NCBI GenBank assembly: GCA_015852425.1
Contig: JAAAIG010000996.1
Coordinates: forward strand, 1 to 13,049
Origin: Gryganskiella cystojenkinii
Lineage: Eukaryota > Mortierellomycota > Mortierellomycetes > Mortierellales > Mortierellaceae
Reading direction: 5' to 3'
DNA length: 13,049 nt
Shown here: positions 1 to 8,839 of the stretch, one piece after another
Layout of the letters: each line of letters opens with the position of its first letter
Numbering within the stretch: position 1 is the stretch's first letter
Position numbers and translations under genes: made by a program
The notes under the pieces: model-generated
Told to the model about the DNA's origin: nothing
What the model saw: the letters and a program-made list of their open reading frames with translations, nothing else
The model's database searches: none

Positions 1-393
1 GAGAGGATTCCATCTCGATCGCCCAAAAAGGCAAGAGATCATTAAGAGAGGTTGAATCGATGTCTGGCTGGTGACAAGACTACTTCAGCCATGCATGTCG
101 TATCCCGCATAAATGTACCATTCAAGCGAAATGATTGAGTCTCTTCCATTGCTCGTTTGAGATAATCGTACTGCAAGAGATATGGCGGGGGATAGATGGA
201 GGAAAGATAGTGAGAGAATAAAGAATAACGGCAATGGGGAGGGCAAAAAAAGATGAAAGGAAAACGTGTGGATAGAAGTAGCTGGAATGTGAGAGACAAA
301 TTCGATGCCGACTCTTCTGCTGGAAATTTCATTTAATTTGCTCGAAATTTGACATGATCCAAATATGTATGGTCTTCCATCAATAGTCTAGTT
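1..393. other. 3' flank of wax-synthase gene, no firm gene
   Basis: This is the stretch downstream of the last exon of the acyltransferase gene. On the minus strand there is a long pyrimidine-rich tract (about 165-275) ending in a good acceptor-like CTTGCAG near 170-164, followed by a short open frame that ends at 42. It could be the 5' end of another minus-strand gene leaving the window, or simply 3' UTR. No AATAAA was found on the minus strand here. I do not call a gene. Confidence 0.4.
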
Positions 394-2212
394 CTATTGC
401 TGTGCGATCAATTCGGTAAGGAAAATAACATGATATTCACTGCTAGATCTCGAAGGGGACGAGAGACGAGACTCTATTTCTTCTATCGACTCTAATTGAC
501 CCTCTGCTCTCGGCTGCTTCACTTCCTCGAGCCACTTCCTGTAACAGAAAGACGACGGCAAGGTTAGAGTGTACCAATCTGGATTCTATTTCTTACATTT
601 CTTTTTTTTTTCTCTAAACCTACTTTCTACTTGGCTACCCAAGAACCCACCAGACAGGACTCAACTCCTTGATCTCGATCCACATCCCTCGGGCTATGTA
701 AGGACGCAAAAAAATCGGTAATGTCATCACATGAAACAATACCATCATCCACCACCCCACGAAATCCGTCACTAGCCGTTTCCATCTCGCCTCCTTGCGC
801 CGCTCCATCACCCAACATCCCATCCTTGACCGTTCCAACATTCTTGTCAGGACCACAGCGACTCCCTGGATCAGGAAATACACCAGTTGACCGAACCCGT
901 TCTCGCGCCAGATCGCGTACACAATGTATGCATGCAACAGACCCGACAGCGTAAAAACCGCCAGGATCGGTAAAACGCCTTCGGCAATCTTGGCCATCAT
1001 TGATCCGACCCGTTTAGGAGTCAAGTGCTTGCGACAGAGCCGATGGACCGGCAAAAACCCCAGATCGACCCAGATGTATCGAAACAAGGTCTGCCAATTG
1101 GTCCAAAACTCGACCGGACTGGTCGCGAAACAGGGCATGTACGTCGTCAACATGGTCCATTCCTTCAGATCCAAGGGTTTCTCGACATCCTTTTGACAGG
1201 CAGAGTAGATCAACGCGATGGAGTAAGCGACCCAGAGGACCATGACCATGACGAACAATCCACAGAGTCCGATAAACCCTGCGTACCGTGAAAGAGGAAA
1301 GGCAATGATGTCCTCGTGTGTGTAAGCGGAAAGAAAGTAAAGGATCCAGTCCATCAAGGATTTGTAAATTAGGCATTGTAGAAAGATGTCTCGACCAGGA
1401 ATGTAGCGTGGCGAGGGACGATCATAGTGAGAAGAAGCATTCGCGGACAAAGAAGACGAGGATGAAGTCGAACGGGAGAACTTGCGGAGTGGGAGCCACA
1501 TCTCGGTCAGGAACCGATTCTTGTCCCAGTTGAGGAACGTCTCTGGGTTTTCGAAGACGACGCCATGCCAGGGATCCTTCTTGTCCTGACTGTGGAAATT
1601 GTGTACGTGTCCGTTTCCGTTGGATTTCGAGTTTACAATGCTCAATCTCCGTTTCTTGACGCCTACTTGCGTTTGCGAGGTGATGGAGCCATTGATGTTC
1701 GAGGAGGATGACACTTTTTGTTGGTCACGATGACGATCGTTGTGCTGGATAGATCGCGGCACAGGATAACTCCTGGTACGAACACCTGTCCAAGGCTGAA
1801 CATAATAAAGATCCACCATTCTCTGCCCAACTGCAGCAGCGGTCACCGCCATCCCGAAATGAATTAATTTCAACGGGCACGTAAAAACTAAAGGAACCGC
1901 CAACAAGGTCACCAACAAGGGGAATGCAAGGATTTGTTTCACTCGTGTCGTTCGCAGAAATGGAGTAATCAACATGGAGTAAAGGGCAATCCCGGCGCCA
2001 AAGATCAAGAAAAGGAATTGATTGTTCGATATGACAATGTGGGGCGGGAGGAGCGGTGATGGAGATGGAGCTGTAATGAGAGTATAAAGTCGAGTCTTGG
2101 AGATGATGGGCCAGGGTATACTGTTAAGGATGGACTCCAGTGGATCGAGGATATGGGTATGTAGGGTATAGAGGACCTGTAGAACCTCGGGCGGCCAGGT
2201 GTCGGGTATCAT
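394..2212 (-). CDS. Wax-synthase-domain membrane O-acyltransferase (MBOAT_2 type), two exons
   Basis: Join 2212..639 and 538..394, 572 residues. Likely an integral-membrane acyl-CoA:alcohol acyltransferase of the wax synthase/MBOAT_2 family, which acts in the ER on neutral lipids; the substrate cannot be read from sequence. Seen: hydrophobic segments around residues 64-84 and 95-130, a Ser-rich variable region (about 165-280), a further cluster of hydrophobic segments, the family box with F369-W370 (EFWTNWQ), and the presumed active-site His427 in SGLLHAY. The ATG at 2212 was chosen because it follows a CT-rich leader and an A-rich stretch; the frame is open 65 codons further up to 2407, but that part reads like leader. 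The frame meets TAG at 635, but a 100-nt intron (638..539, GTAGCC to TTACAG) joins in phase 2 to a 48-residue acidic tail ending at TAG 396-394. The family assignment is good; the exact start and donor are less sure. Confidence 0.8.
539..638 (-). other. Predicted intron of the wax-synthase gene
   Basis: A 100-nt intron with donor GTAGCC at 638 and acceptor TTACAG ending at 539. Exon 1 leaves two bases (GG) and exon 2 supplies one (G), which gives Gly and then KWLEEVKQPRAEG. The donor lacks the usual G at +5, so it is weak. The downstream frame is open, acidic and coding-like, which is the main support. If the intron is retained, the protein ends at 635 with 525 residues. Confidence 0.65.
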
Positions 2213-2721
2213 TATTGTTTTTTTTCGATTGGAGTGCTGGGAGTAACAGCGGAGTAGGGGGAAAAGGTATGAGTGTAATGTAATGTCGACAGATGTGAGG
2301 AGAGACGGAATCTTTTTGCTCAATCGAGATGAGATTGTCGAAGAATGAAGGCAAATGTACAAGAGAAAACTGAATGAATTCAAATAAAGGGAATTGGTTG
2401 TCCTCAAAAAAGAAAAACAGAAGGGTTGTTAGACCTCGTTTTATCGACAACCTGCGTAGCACAAAAAAACATCGTCCGATCCTTTCCCAAACAGACTTCT
2501 TCCCTCGCAAAAGGTGGTGTGACAGACAATCAACAGCGTTCCTTCTTTGCATCAGATGTCCAACTGCCACACAAGAACACGCACAGACAGGCCAGACCTC
2601 ATCAGAAAATCAAGGGTTCTTTGAGTGTTGATGTTTGTCTGCTTGTCTGCACAGATAAATGCTTTTATTTTGTGCCCCTGCATCGATCATCCCTCTTCCT
2701 TTGCTTTTTGTTTAGTGTTTT
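2213..2721 (-). promoter_or_regulatory. Intergenic region: wax-synthase leader/promoter and transporter 3' UTR
   Basis: About 510 nt separate the transporter stop (2722) from the wax-synthase ATG (2212). The part nearest the ATG is pyrimidine-rich on the minus strand and turns A-rich just before the ATG, the pattern of a fungal 5' leader. The upper part must hold the transporter 3' end. I see no convincing TATA box and no separate gene. Confidence 0.5.
2664..2669 (-). terminator. AATAAA polyadenylation signal of the transporter gene
   Basis: The minus strand reads AATAAA about 53 nt after the transporter stop codon, a normal distance for a short fungal 3' UTR. It is the only canonical signal I found just downstream of a gene in this window. 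Confidence 0.55.
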
Positions 2722-5700
2722 CTAACTAAGAGAGAAGGCATAGGCTGCCATGGTATTCAAGCGTTCTAAACATGACAAAATTAAGCATTTTTTTTTTTTT
2801 TTTGGTAGAGTTAGTCGTGGTTCTGCAAAGCATAACAAAACAGCCCTTGAAAAACCATGAACAATATAAAATCCAAGCATGAGCTGAGCAAAAAAAAAAA
2901 ACTCACCAGCAGAGTAGCTCATCGCCACCCTCATAAACTCAACCGCCAAGGCCGGATCGTCCTTGACCATCTTTTGGAACTGTTCCTGACTCAACCCCCA
3001 AACGATTCCATCCGTCTCTGACACCAATGTCGATGACCGGTCATTACCCGTAAACAAGCCAATCTCTCCAGAAATCGTACCAGGCAAGATCACCTCAACA
3101 CTCCGGCGGATCATACCGCTGTCTTGGAACTCTAGAACATTTCTCAGCGTACCAGACTCGACGAGATAAATACCATCGGTTGGGGACCCACCCTGACGCC
3201 AGAGAATCGTCCCTGCCAAGACTGTCCGACGGACGAAATACATGCTCAGGCGCAGGAAGAAATCCGTAGGGTTTTCGCGCGTGTCGTGGAAGGCTGCCAA
3301 GAGCGTTGGCACAGGCTGTTGAAGGTTGATTGGATGAGGGAAAGGACGATCGCGGACTAAATGAAGAAGTGCAATAATAGATGTTAGATTCATACCAATA
3401 CCACTGTCTTTTTCTGACCTGAAAACAGCAACAACAGTAATATCATCAGCAAGGCATGTCTGTTACCCAAAAGAGTCTCACGAGCGGCCTCAAACAGATG
3501 ACTCTTTCTGGGAGAGTTCTGCAAATGCTCTGAAAAGAAATGCGTCGATTCCGAGTCTGGGGACAACATTCCTCCATTAGTTTCATCTTGTCCAGCGAGC
3601 TCCAATAACCGTTTCCGTTTCGCTGCCTCCAGTGCAGATTCCCTCGTCTTGTAATATGTTTCCAACAGACAATTCTCACAGTACTCCAATGCCTCGCTTA
3701 AACCAGGGAAAGTCTGGGTATCAAAGCCATCCTCATGGAAGTTATGACCTTGTCCATGACCCTCGCCAAGACCAGCTCCAGCACCGGCTCCCCAGACACC
3801 GACCATCTGAAGTGCCTTTCCGATATCGCCTTGTTCATCCAATCCAGCCAAGACGAGACAGACACCCTTGGCTCGGACAGCACGACGGATTCTCACAAAT
3901 CCTTCAGCGGCAGAAAAGTCGACACCACGGACAAGTGAAAAATCCAAGACCAAGAACTGAATCGGGTTGATCTCCCAACGACGTCTTGAAAAGACATCCT
4001 GGATCTCCTTCTCGACCTTATCGATCGTTCCGAAAAACAAATCACCCTGGAGCTTGAAGATATAGATCTGTCGACCGACCTGACGCAAAAACTTTTGTTG
4101 CCTGTACACACGACGGACGGTACTCTTGGCCGACTCTCCTGTACAAGAGTAACGAACTCCCTCCTTGCGAGAATTCGAAACCACGAAAAAGACACAGGCC
4201 AAAAGAATTCCCAAAAAGATGCCCTCCACGAAACCGAACCCGGCCATCGCAATGACAATCAATGAAATCGTCAGGTACTCGAATTTGTGGACCAGACCCC
4301 AGGTATCCCAGAGGGCTTCTTTGACCAGATCCAGACCGAGATGGAAAATCAATGAACCAACGACCATCACAGGGATATAACCGACGATCCAGGGACCAAC
4401 AAAGAACACAACTAACGAAGCCATGGCCAGCATGACGCCTGCGACGCGACTGTCTCCTCCAGACTTGATAAACAACAACGAGTTGGTGTAAACCAGGTAG
4501 TTTTGAACCGTGCCAAAGCCTCCACTCAAAATGTTGGACCATCCATGAGCGACCAGCTCTCGGTTGGTATCAATGTTGTCCTGTCCAGTCGAGACACCGA
4601 GTGCGGGGACGTTGATAGGCACATGGAGAATACCAAAGAACGTCAACGCCAACATGGCTGGGACAGTATCCAGAATCGCAATCCAGTCCGTCTTCTTGAG
4701 GTCTAATGGACAAAATGAGAAAACACCGAAAATAGCGCAACCATCCATCTTAGTACAAAAAAGCTCGGAGGAATGTAAAATGAAGCTAACGAAAGAGCCC
4801 ATGTTGGTTAGCTCTGACAAGGGAATAAAATCATGCTTACCAAAGTAGGAGTAAAACTGCCAGCCAGGAGCGTTACCCTCGGGCATGGGGAAGACCCAAC
4901 CATTGTCCCGGAGCATGGTATAATCCCAGCCGGCCAGCGCGACAATCGTATAAAACAAACTAGGAACGAGCATAAAAAATACTGGGACCAAGAACGGATG
5001 ACGGATCTTGTGTTGAAGGAGACGCAACAACAGGGCCAAGCCGAACGCACTCGACCACAACGCAAACACATGTGCATTTAGGAACAGGAATTTGAAGGTC
5101 TCGAGACTGTAGGTCAACTCGGTCGTCATCCTGGAAGAGACCTCGAGTCCTGTAATGATCAAGAACCAACCGACACCTCCAATGCATCCGACCAAGATGT
5201 GGCGTGGGAAAAACGCGATAAGCGACCCGAGCTACATACACAAGAGATGCGATTATGAAACAAATGATTTTTAGAAAGTCAGTAAACACGCAAAAAAAAA
5301 AAAAAAAAGTTTTTTTGCTGTACCTTGAAATAACCAAGGGCCATGAACACGGCTCCTGTCATGATCGTACTGAGAGCATATGCCAAGATAGTCGTTGCCA
5401 AGACCGCTTCCCTGTTCTCGGCTCCGATTCTACCCACGACTGTCTCAGCCCTAATAATATTATTTTTTTGATAACGAGAGATAGACAGATAGAAAGACAG
5501 ATAGGGGATGGAATGTCAGCGTGCACATCCAACAAACAACGAGGAATCACCGTGGGTTGTGCAGAGCCCCACAAGACCAAGGAACCAAAAAAAACACAAT
5601 CTAGACCCTTGCTTTTATGTTTCCCTCGTTTGTAAGGGAGACAGACACACAGCTGATTCTGCCCTCCTCTCTCCTCCGAACTTCTGTGACACATCAAAAA

Positions 5701-7631
5701 CGCAAGAGAGAGAAAGCAAACTAAGATTTGACACGAAAAAACCCTATGTTTCTTTTCCAAAAAAAAAAAAAAAAATGATAAAAAAAAACTTACATCAGAT
5801 GCAGGAACGGAACCACCTCGATCATCATGCTTCCGTTACCACCCTTGAAAGCACTGCCTCCAAGTGAATAAACCAATTGAGAGACCACACAGCTGACAAA
5901 GAACATCGAGATACCATCCGGCCCCAATGCCTGGAACGGTGCAATATTCAGAGGAAAGATGATCATGCCTAGCGTGAGAAAACGGTTTTTAAGTTAGCAG
6001 CCAGTTCGGATTTTTTTTTTTTTTTTAAGATTTGTAAGTTTTGTGCAACCCAAAGAAGGATCCATCACGCGGTGGTCGATAAAAAAATATTTTTGTTCCG
6101 AGAAAAAAAAAAGGGTATCGCTTTACGACCGATGAGATAACGCCGAGGAGAAAAAAAAATGAGCATCATCACGAATTGCAACCAAATTACCATAGGAGAC
6201 AGCATCCAACAAGTTCAGCAATAGGCCCAAGATGACTGCAGGCATGAAACCAATCGGCTCCACCACACATTTTTGAACCAGCGTCTTTCTGTTCCATTTC
6301 GTTGCCCGGAACTCTCGCCAGATCGACTCTGGTCCATCACTTGCTCCTCCAGGAAGTGAGCCATCATTGTTGTTGTTATTGTTGCCAGAGGTTCGACGCG
6401 CGACCAAGGTATCGTATCCGGAAGGGTTGGCAGTCGCAGTTGAGGATCCCCGTGCGTGAGCAGAAGAAGACGAAGGGAGGAGACGATCGGTTTCCTGAGG
6501 TTCGGATTCCAATGCAGCAGTTGAAGTGGATGTTGTCTTTCGAAAAGGGTGACCCAACTTTGTCAAAAATGACGCCACCTTGCTTCCCGTCGACGATCGC
6601 TTGGCATTATTCAAGGCCAGCATGTGCTCAATCGCTGCGTCATCGTACTCGTCTGCATTTGAGACGGTCGTGTGTCTCGAAGGAGGAGCTGCAGTAGGAC
6701 CTGTCGAGTTGTTGCTGTTGTTGCTGTTGTTGCTGCCGTTTACTGAGGAAAGAGAGTTGGCAGAGTTGGAGGACAGGAAGGGACGAACTGGTGGGGGCGA
6801 GAGTTTGATAGTCGAGGGACGCTTTTGCAGTGTTGACGGTCCACCTTCCTGTTCGGCCTCTGATCCTGTCACGGCGTTGGTTTTTCCTTTACTGCTGTTG
6901 CTGTTGTCCTTGGTCTTCAAGAGGAGACTCAATCCACTGGGGGGACTGCTCCTCTTGTCCGATTGCTGTTGCTGTTGACCTTGGAGCTGATCCGCTTTGA
7001 TCTTGTCCATGCTCTTGCGTCGGATCGCCAAAGGATGTTCATGCGACTGTTGTGATCCTTGTGCTTGTTGTGCATGACCCGCAAGTCCGAGTTGTTGTTG
7101 CAACGAGGATCTCGCGCTTCCCCACGGTGTCTCTGCAGTAGCCCAGGACGGGTTCGAGTGAGAACCTAAGGGTGAAGAGGGTGAGTCTATCGAATGTCTA
7201 GCTTCGAGGTCACCCAACGCCAGGGACTGTTCTCGGACCAAAGAAGATGAAAACGCCACGGCGGACGAATGTGCCAAGGAGTGCGGTTGCATAAACGGCT
7301 CATCGATCAGGGCAGAGTTGATCGAGTTGGACCGCTTTCTGGCCGCGATGAAATCCACCGACGAGGAAGAAGGCGTGGTCATGGCGGTATCAAGGCTCTG
7401 TTGTTGTTGTTGTTGTTGCTGTTGTTGCTGTTGCTGTTGCTGTTGAAAGGAAGAAGAGAGAAGAGGGTTGGGTGGTAAAGCGGTGTTGCTGTTGCTGCCT
7501 CGGATAGGCAAGGTGGAGGGTGTTGGATCGGTCGGTTGATGTTGCGGGGTATTATTGTTCTTTTTGAGAGGGGGACGAGGACCAGGAGACTGGAGGGTCT
7601 CAAAAGCATGCGAGCTCTTGTAGCTAGCCAT
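2722..7631 (-). CDS. SulP/SLC26-family transporter with STAS and cyclic-nucleotide-binding domains (Vsb1/YGR125W-like), seven exons
   Basis: Join 7631..6191, 5968..5794, 5450..5324, 5231..4841, 4702..3467, 3356..2907, 2765..2722; 1287 residues, with all six GT-AG junctions in phase. Order: low-complexity cytosolic extension 1-430 (16 Gln at 63-78, Asn/Ser runs), SulP membrane core about 450-885 (opening with [18 protein letters not shown]), STAS domain about 918-1050 ([18 protein letters not shown]) with a Gly/His-rich insertion near 1015-1035, then a cNMP-binding-type fold about 1155-1275 ([15 protein letters not shown] then DRSST, matching the GE and R of the phosphate-binding cassette). 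Yeast Vsb1 shares this architecture, is about 1036 residues long and is needed for vacuolar storage of basic amino acids; other SulP proteins carry sulfate or other anions. The substrate here is not shown. The start is ATG 7631; the GTG just before it is ignored. cNMP ligand binding is unproven. Confidence 0.9.
5451..5793 (-). other. Longest intron (intron 2) of the transporter gene
   Basis: Donor GTAAGT at 5793 and acceptor ATTAG ending at 5451, 343 nt. The junction gives [19 protein letters not shown], continuous with the SulP core. The intron carries a T17 run in the sense direction soon after the donor. The other introns are 6190..5969 (222 nt), 5323..5232 (92), 4840..4703 (138), 3466..3357 (110) and 2906..2766 (141). 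Confidence 0.85.
6708..6740 (-). repeat. AAC/AGC codon repeat (Asn-Asn-Ser) in transporter N-terminus
   Basis: On the minus strand, eleven codons repeat as AGC-AAC-AAC after a GGC, coding for an Asn/Ser run. A second Asn run lies near 6372-6391. Both are in frame within exon 1 and lie in the disordered extension. Confidence 0.9.
7398..7445 (-). repeat. CAA/CAG repeat coding for 16 glutamines
   Basis: Sixteen consecutive Gln codons (CAA interrupted by CAG on the minus strand) at residues 63-78 of the transporter. The repeat keeps the frame. Such tracts vary in length between strains, and mixing CAA with CAG usually stabilises them. Confidence 0.95.
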
Positions 7632-8003
7632 CACTTTCTAACTTTGTGTGTAATCCTGATGGGAAGGATGATGATGAAGATGATCAGGATGTTGATAAGG
7701 AAAAGAAGAAAACAGGTGAGTCAAAGAGGAGAAAAATGAAATGAAGGTCAAGGGGATATAACAAAAGAATGCAACGCTCAAAAAAAAAGAAAAAAAAAAA
7801 AAGAGAGTTGGGCTGAGATGAAAGAGTGGATGAGGTAAGGGAGGAACAAAGCCCTTCTTCTTCGTCTTCCTTACCTTGCAAACAACAAAGGAGAAGCACG
7901 AGGGACAGAATGGAGAAAAAGGAAATGAATTGCCGAGATGGGTATAAAAAAAGCGAATGGCATCAGAGGGATGGTGCGAATGCGACAGTTCAGTCAAAGT
8001 TTG

Positions 8004-8036
8004 AGTCAGTCAGTCAGTCAGTCAGTCAGTCAGTCA
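8004..8036 (+). repeat. (AGTC)n microsatellite, 33 nt
   Basis: Eight perfect AGTC units plus one base. It lies about 370 nt upstream of the transporter ATG. The same motif in the opposite orientation and with the same length occurs at 9538-9570. Confidence 0.95.
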
Positions 8037-8419
8037 CTCGCAGATCAGGTCTGAACTGGTGGACCAAAGAGAAGTGGTTATTCTACAGGTTCCTTTTGTG
8101 AGACCAATAGGAAAGAAAACGTCTTTCTTTTTTCCATCTTTTTCTTTGCTTCTTACACCTCTCCTTCTCACTCAAACACAGACGTACCCTCCATGGATTA
8201 CTTTGACAATGAACAATGGGCTGCTCAGGTCTGGTTTATTTTTGGTCCGGGATCGTGAATATTTACAGGTTGGAAAGGGTGGGTGTGAAAGAAAGGGGAT
8301 AAAAGGTGTGCGTCTGTCTATGTTTGCTGGGGACATTAGAAAGGCATGCGTGCGTGTGTGTATAGGGCATTATAAAGTGTCGTCAGAAAAGGCAACGAGC
8401 TAAAGAAAAAAAAAGTGGA

Positions 8420-8464
8420 GAATAACGAACAAAACGCTTCACTGCAAAAGAATAACGAACAAAA
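8420..8464 (+). repeat. Direct repeat GAATAACGAACAAAA, two copies 30 nt apart
   Basis: An exact 15-nt word occurs at 8420-8434 and 8450-8464. A third, shorter match (AATAACGAAC) is at about 9644-9653, just outside the far microsatellite. Between the two copies lies a minus-strand acceptor-like CTTTTGCAG. Confidence 0.85.
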
Positions 8465-8515
8465 AAAAGAAAGAGGGCAGAGACAGAAAGTAAAAAAATG
8501 TGGGGAAAGTAGTAT

Positions 8516-8839
8516 TTACAAAAGGATGAGATGGAGGAACAAACCCTCAGAAGGAAACTCTCGTCCTCCGCTCCAGTTCAGGATCAAGATTTCAGGTGTC
8601 GGTCTCAGGGGAGCCTTTTTGACTTTGGTCTTTTCGATGAGACTGACTGACTTGAACCAAAAGGGATCGGACTGGCGCTGGAAAGTCTTGAACTTGCTGG
8701 CTTTGACTGCAGACTCGTGTTTGATTCGATCATCATCGGTCCTGCGTAGCCAGCGAGAGAACTCATCCCCCGCGCTCGTTATTTCTGCATCATGTCTGTT
8801 CTTGCTGTTATTATTGTTGTTTTTGGATCCTACACGCAT
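8516..8839 (-). CDS. Small unrecognised protein gene, ends uncertain
   Basis: An open frame of 107 codons on the minus strand. I do not recognise it. From about residue 24 it looks truly coding: codons prefer C or G in the third position as in the neighbouring genes, and the protein is mixed and charged (DEFSRWLRRTDDD, FKTFQRQSDPFWFKSV, PTPEILILNWSGGREFP). It starts with an Asn-rich, basic stretch. The last 12 residues (after SEG) read like pyrimidine-rich intron or UTR; a donor GTTTGT at 8544 could splice in phase 1 to AG ending at 8442 or to a later TTTAG. The ATG at 8839 has T at -3, and the frame is open upstream to 8947 without another ATG. No domain, signal peptide or membrane segment was seen. 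It lies between two inverted microsatellites and has its own CT-rich upstream region (about 9290-9500). Confidence 0.5.
   Translation of the reverse strand: MRVGSKNNNNNSKNRHDAEITSAGDEFSRWLRRTDDDRIKHESAVKASKFKTFQRQSDPFWFKSVSLIEKTKVKKAPLRPTPEILILNWSGGREFPSEGLFLHLILL

Larger units (their letters stand above)
7632..8515 (-). promoter_or_regulatory. Transporter promoter and 5' leader with possible UTR intron
   Basis: The region holds the upstream part of the transporter gene and the 3' end of the small gene. On the minus strand a strong donor GCAAG|GTAAGG (GT at 7874) and an acceptor CCCATCAG (AG ending at 7656) would remove a 219-nt intron just 24 nt before the ATG. An inverted CCAAT box is present (CCAAT at 8104-8108 on the plus strand). 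A 33-nt tetranucleotide repeat sits at 8004-8036. I infer the UTR intron from splice motifs alone. Confidence 0.45.

Noticed and set aside
635..2407. A 590-residue single-exon form of the wax synthase starting at 2407
   Set aside because: The first 65 codons look like a translated pyrimidine-rich leader, and the 2212 ATG follows an A-rich stretch typical of a start. The stop at 635 is likely removed by splicing.
3390..3466. A mini-exon between two short introns inside 3466..3357 of the transporter
   Set aside because: It would need phase-0 donors that do not match the TTTAG acceptor. A single 110-nt intron from 3466 to 3357 fits phase and gives a smooth protein.
5359..5760. Open frames inside transporter intron 2 on both strands
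   Set aside because: The exons on either side join in phase to a continuous SulP core; the frames have simple composition and no family signal.
6580..6978. Plus-strand frames with Leu/Cys runs opposite transporter exon 1
   Set aside because: They are the reverse reading of Gln/Asn/Ser codon repeats.
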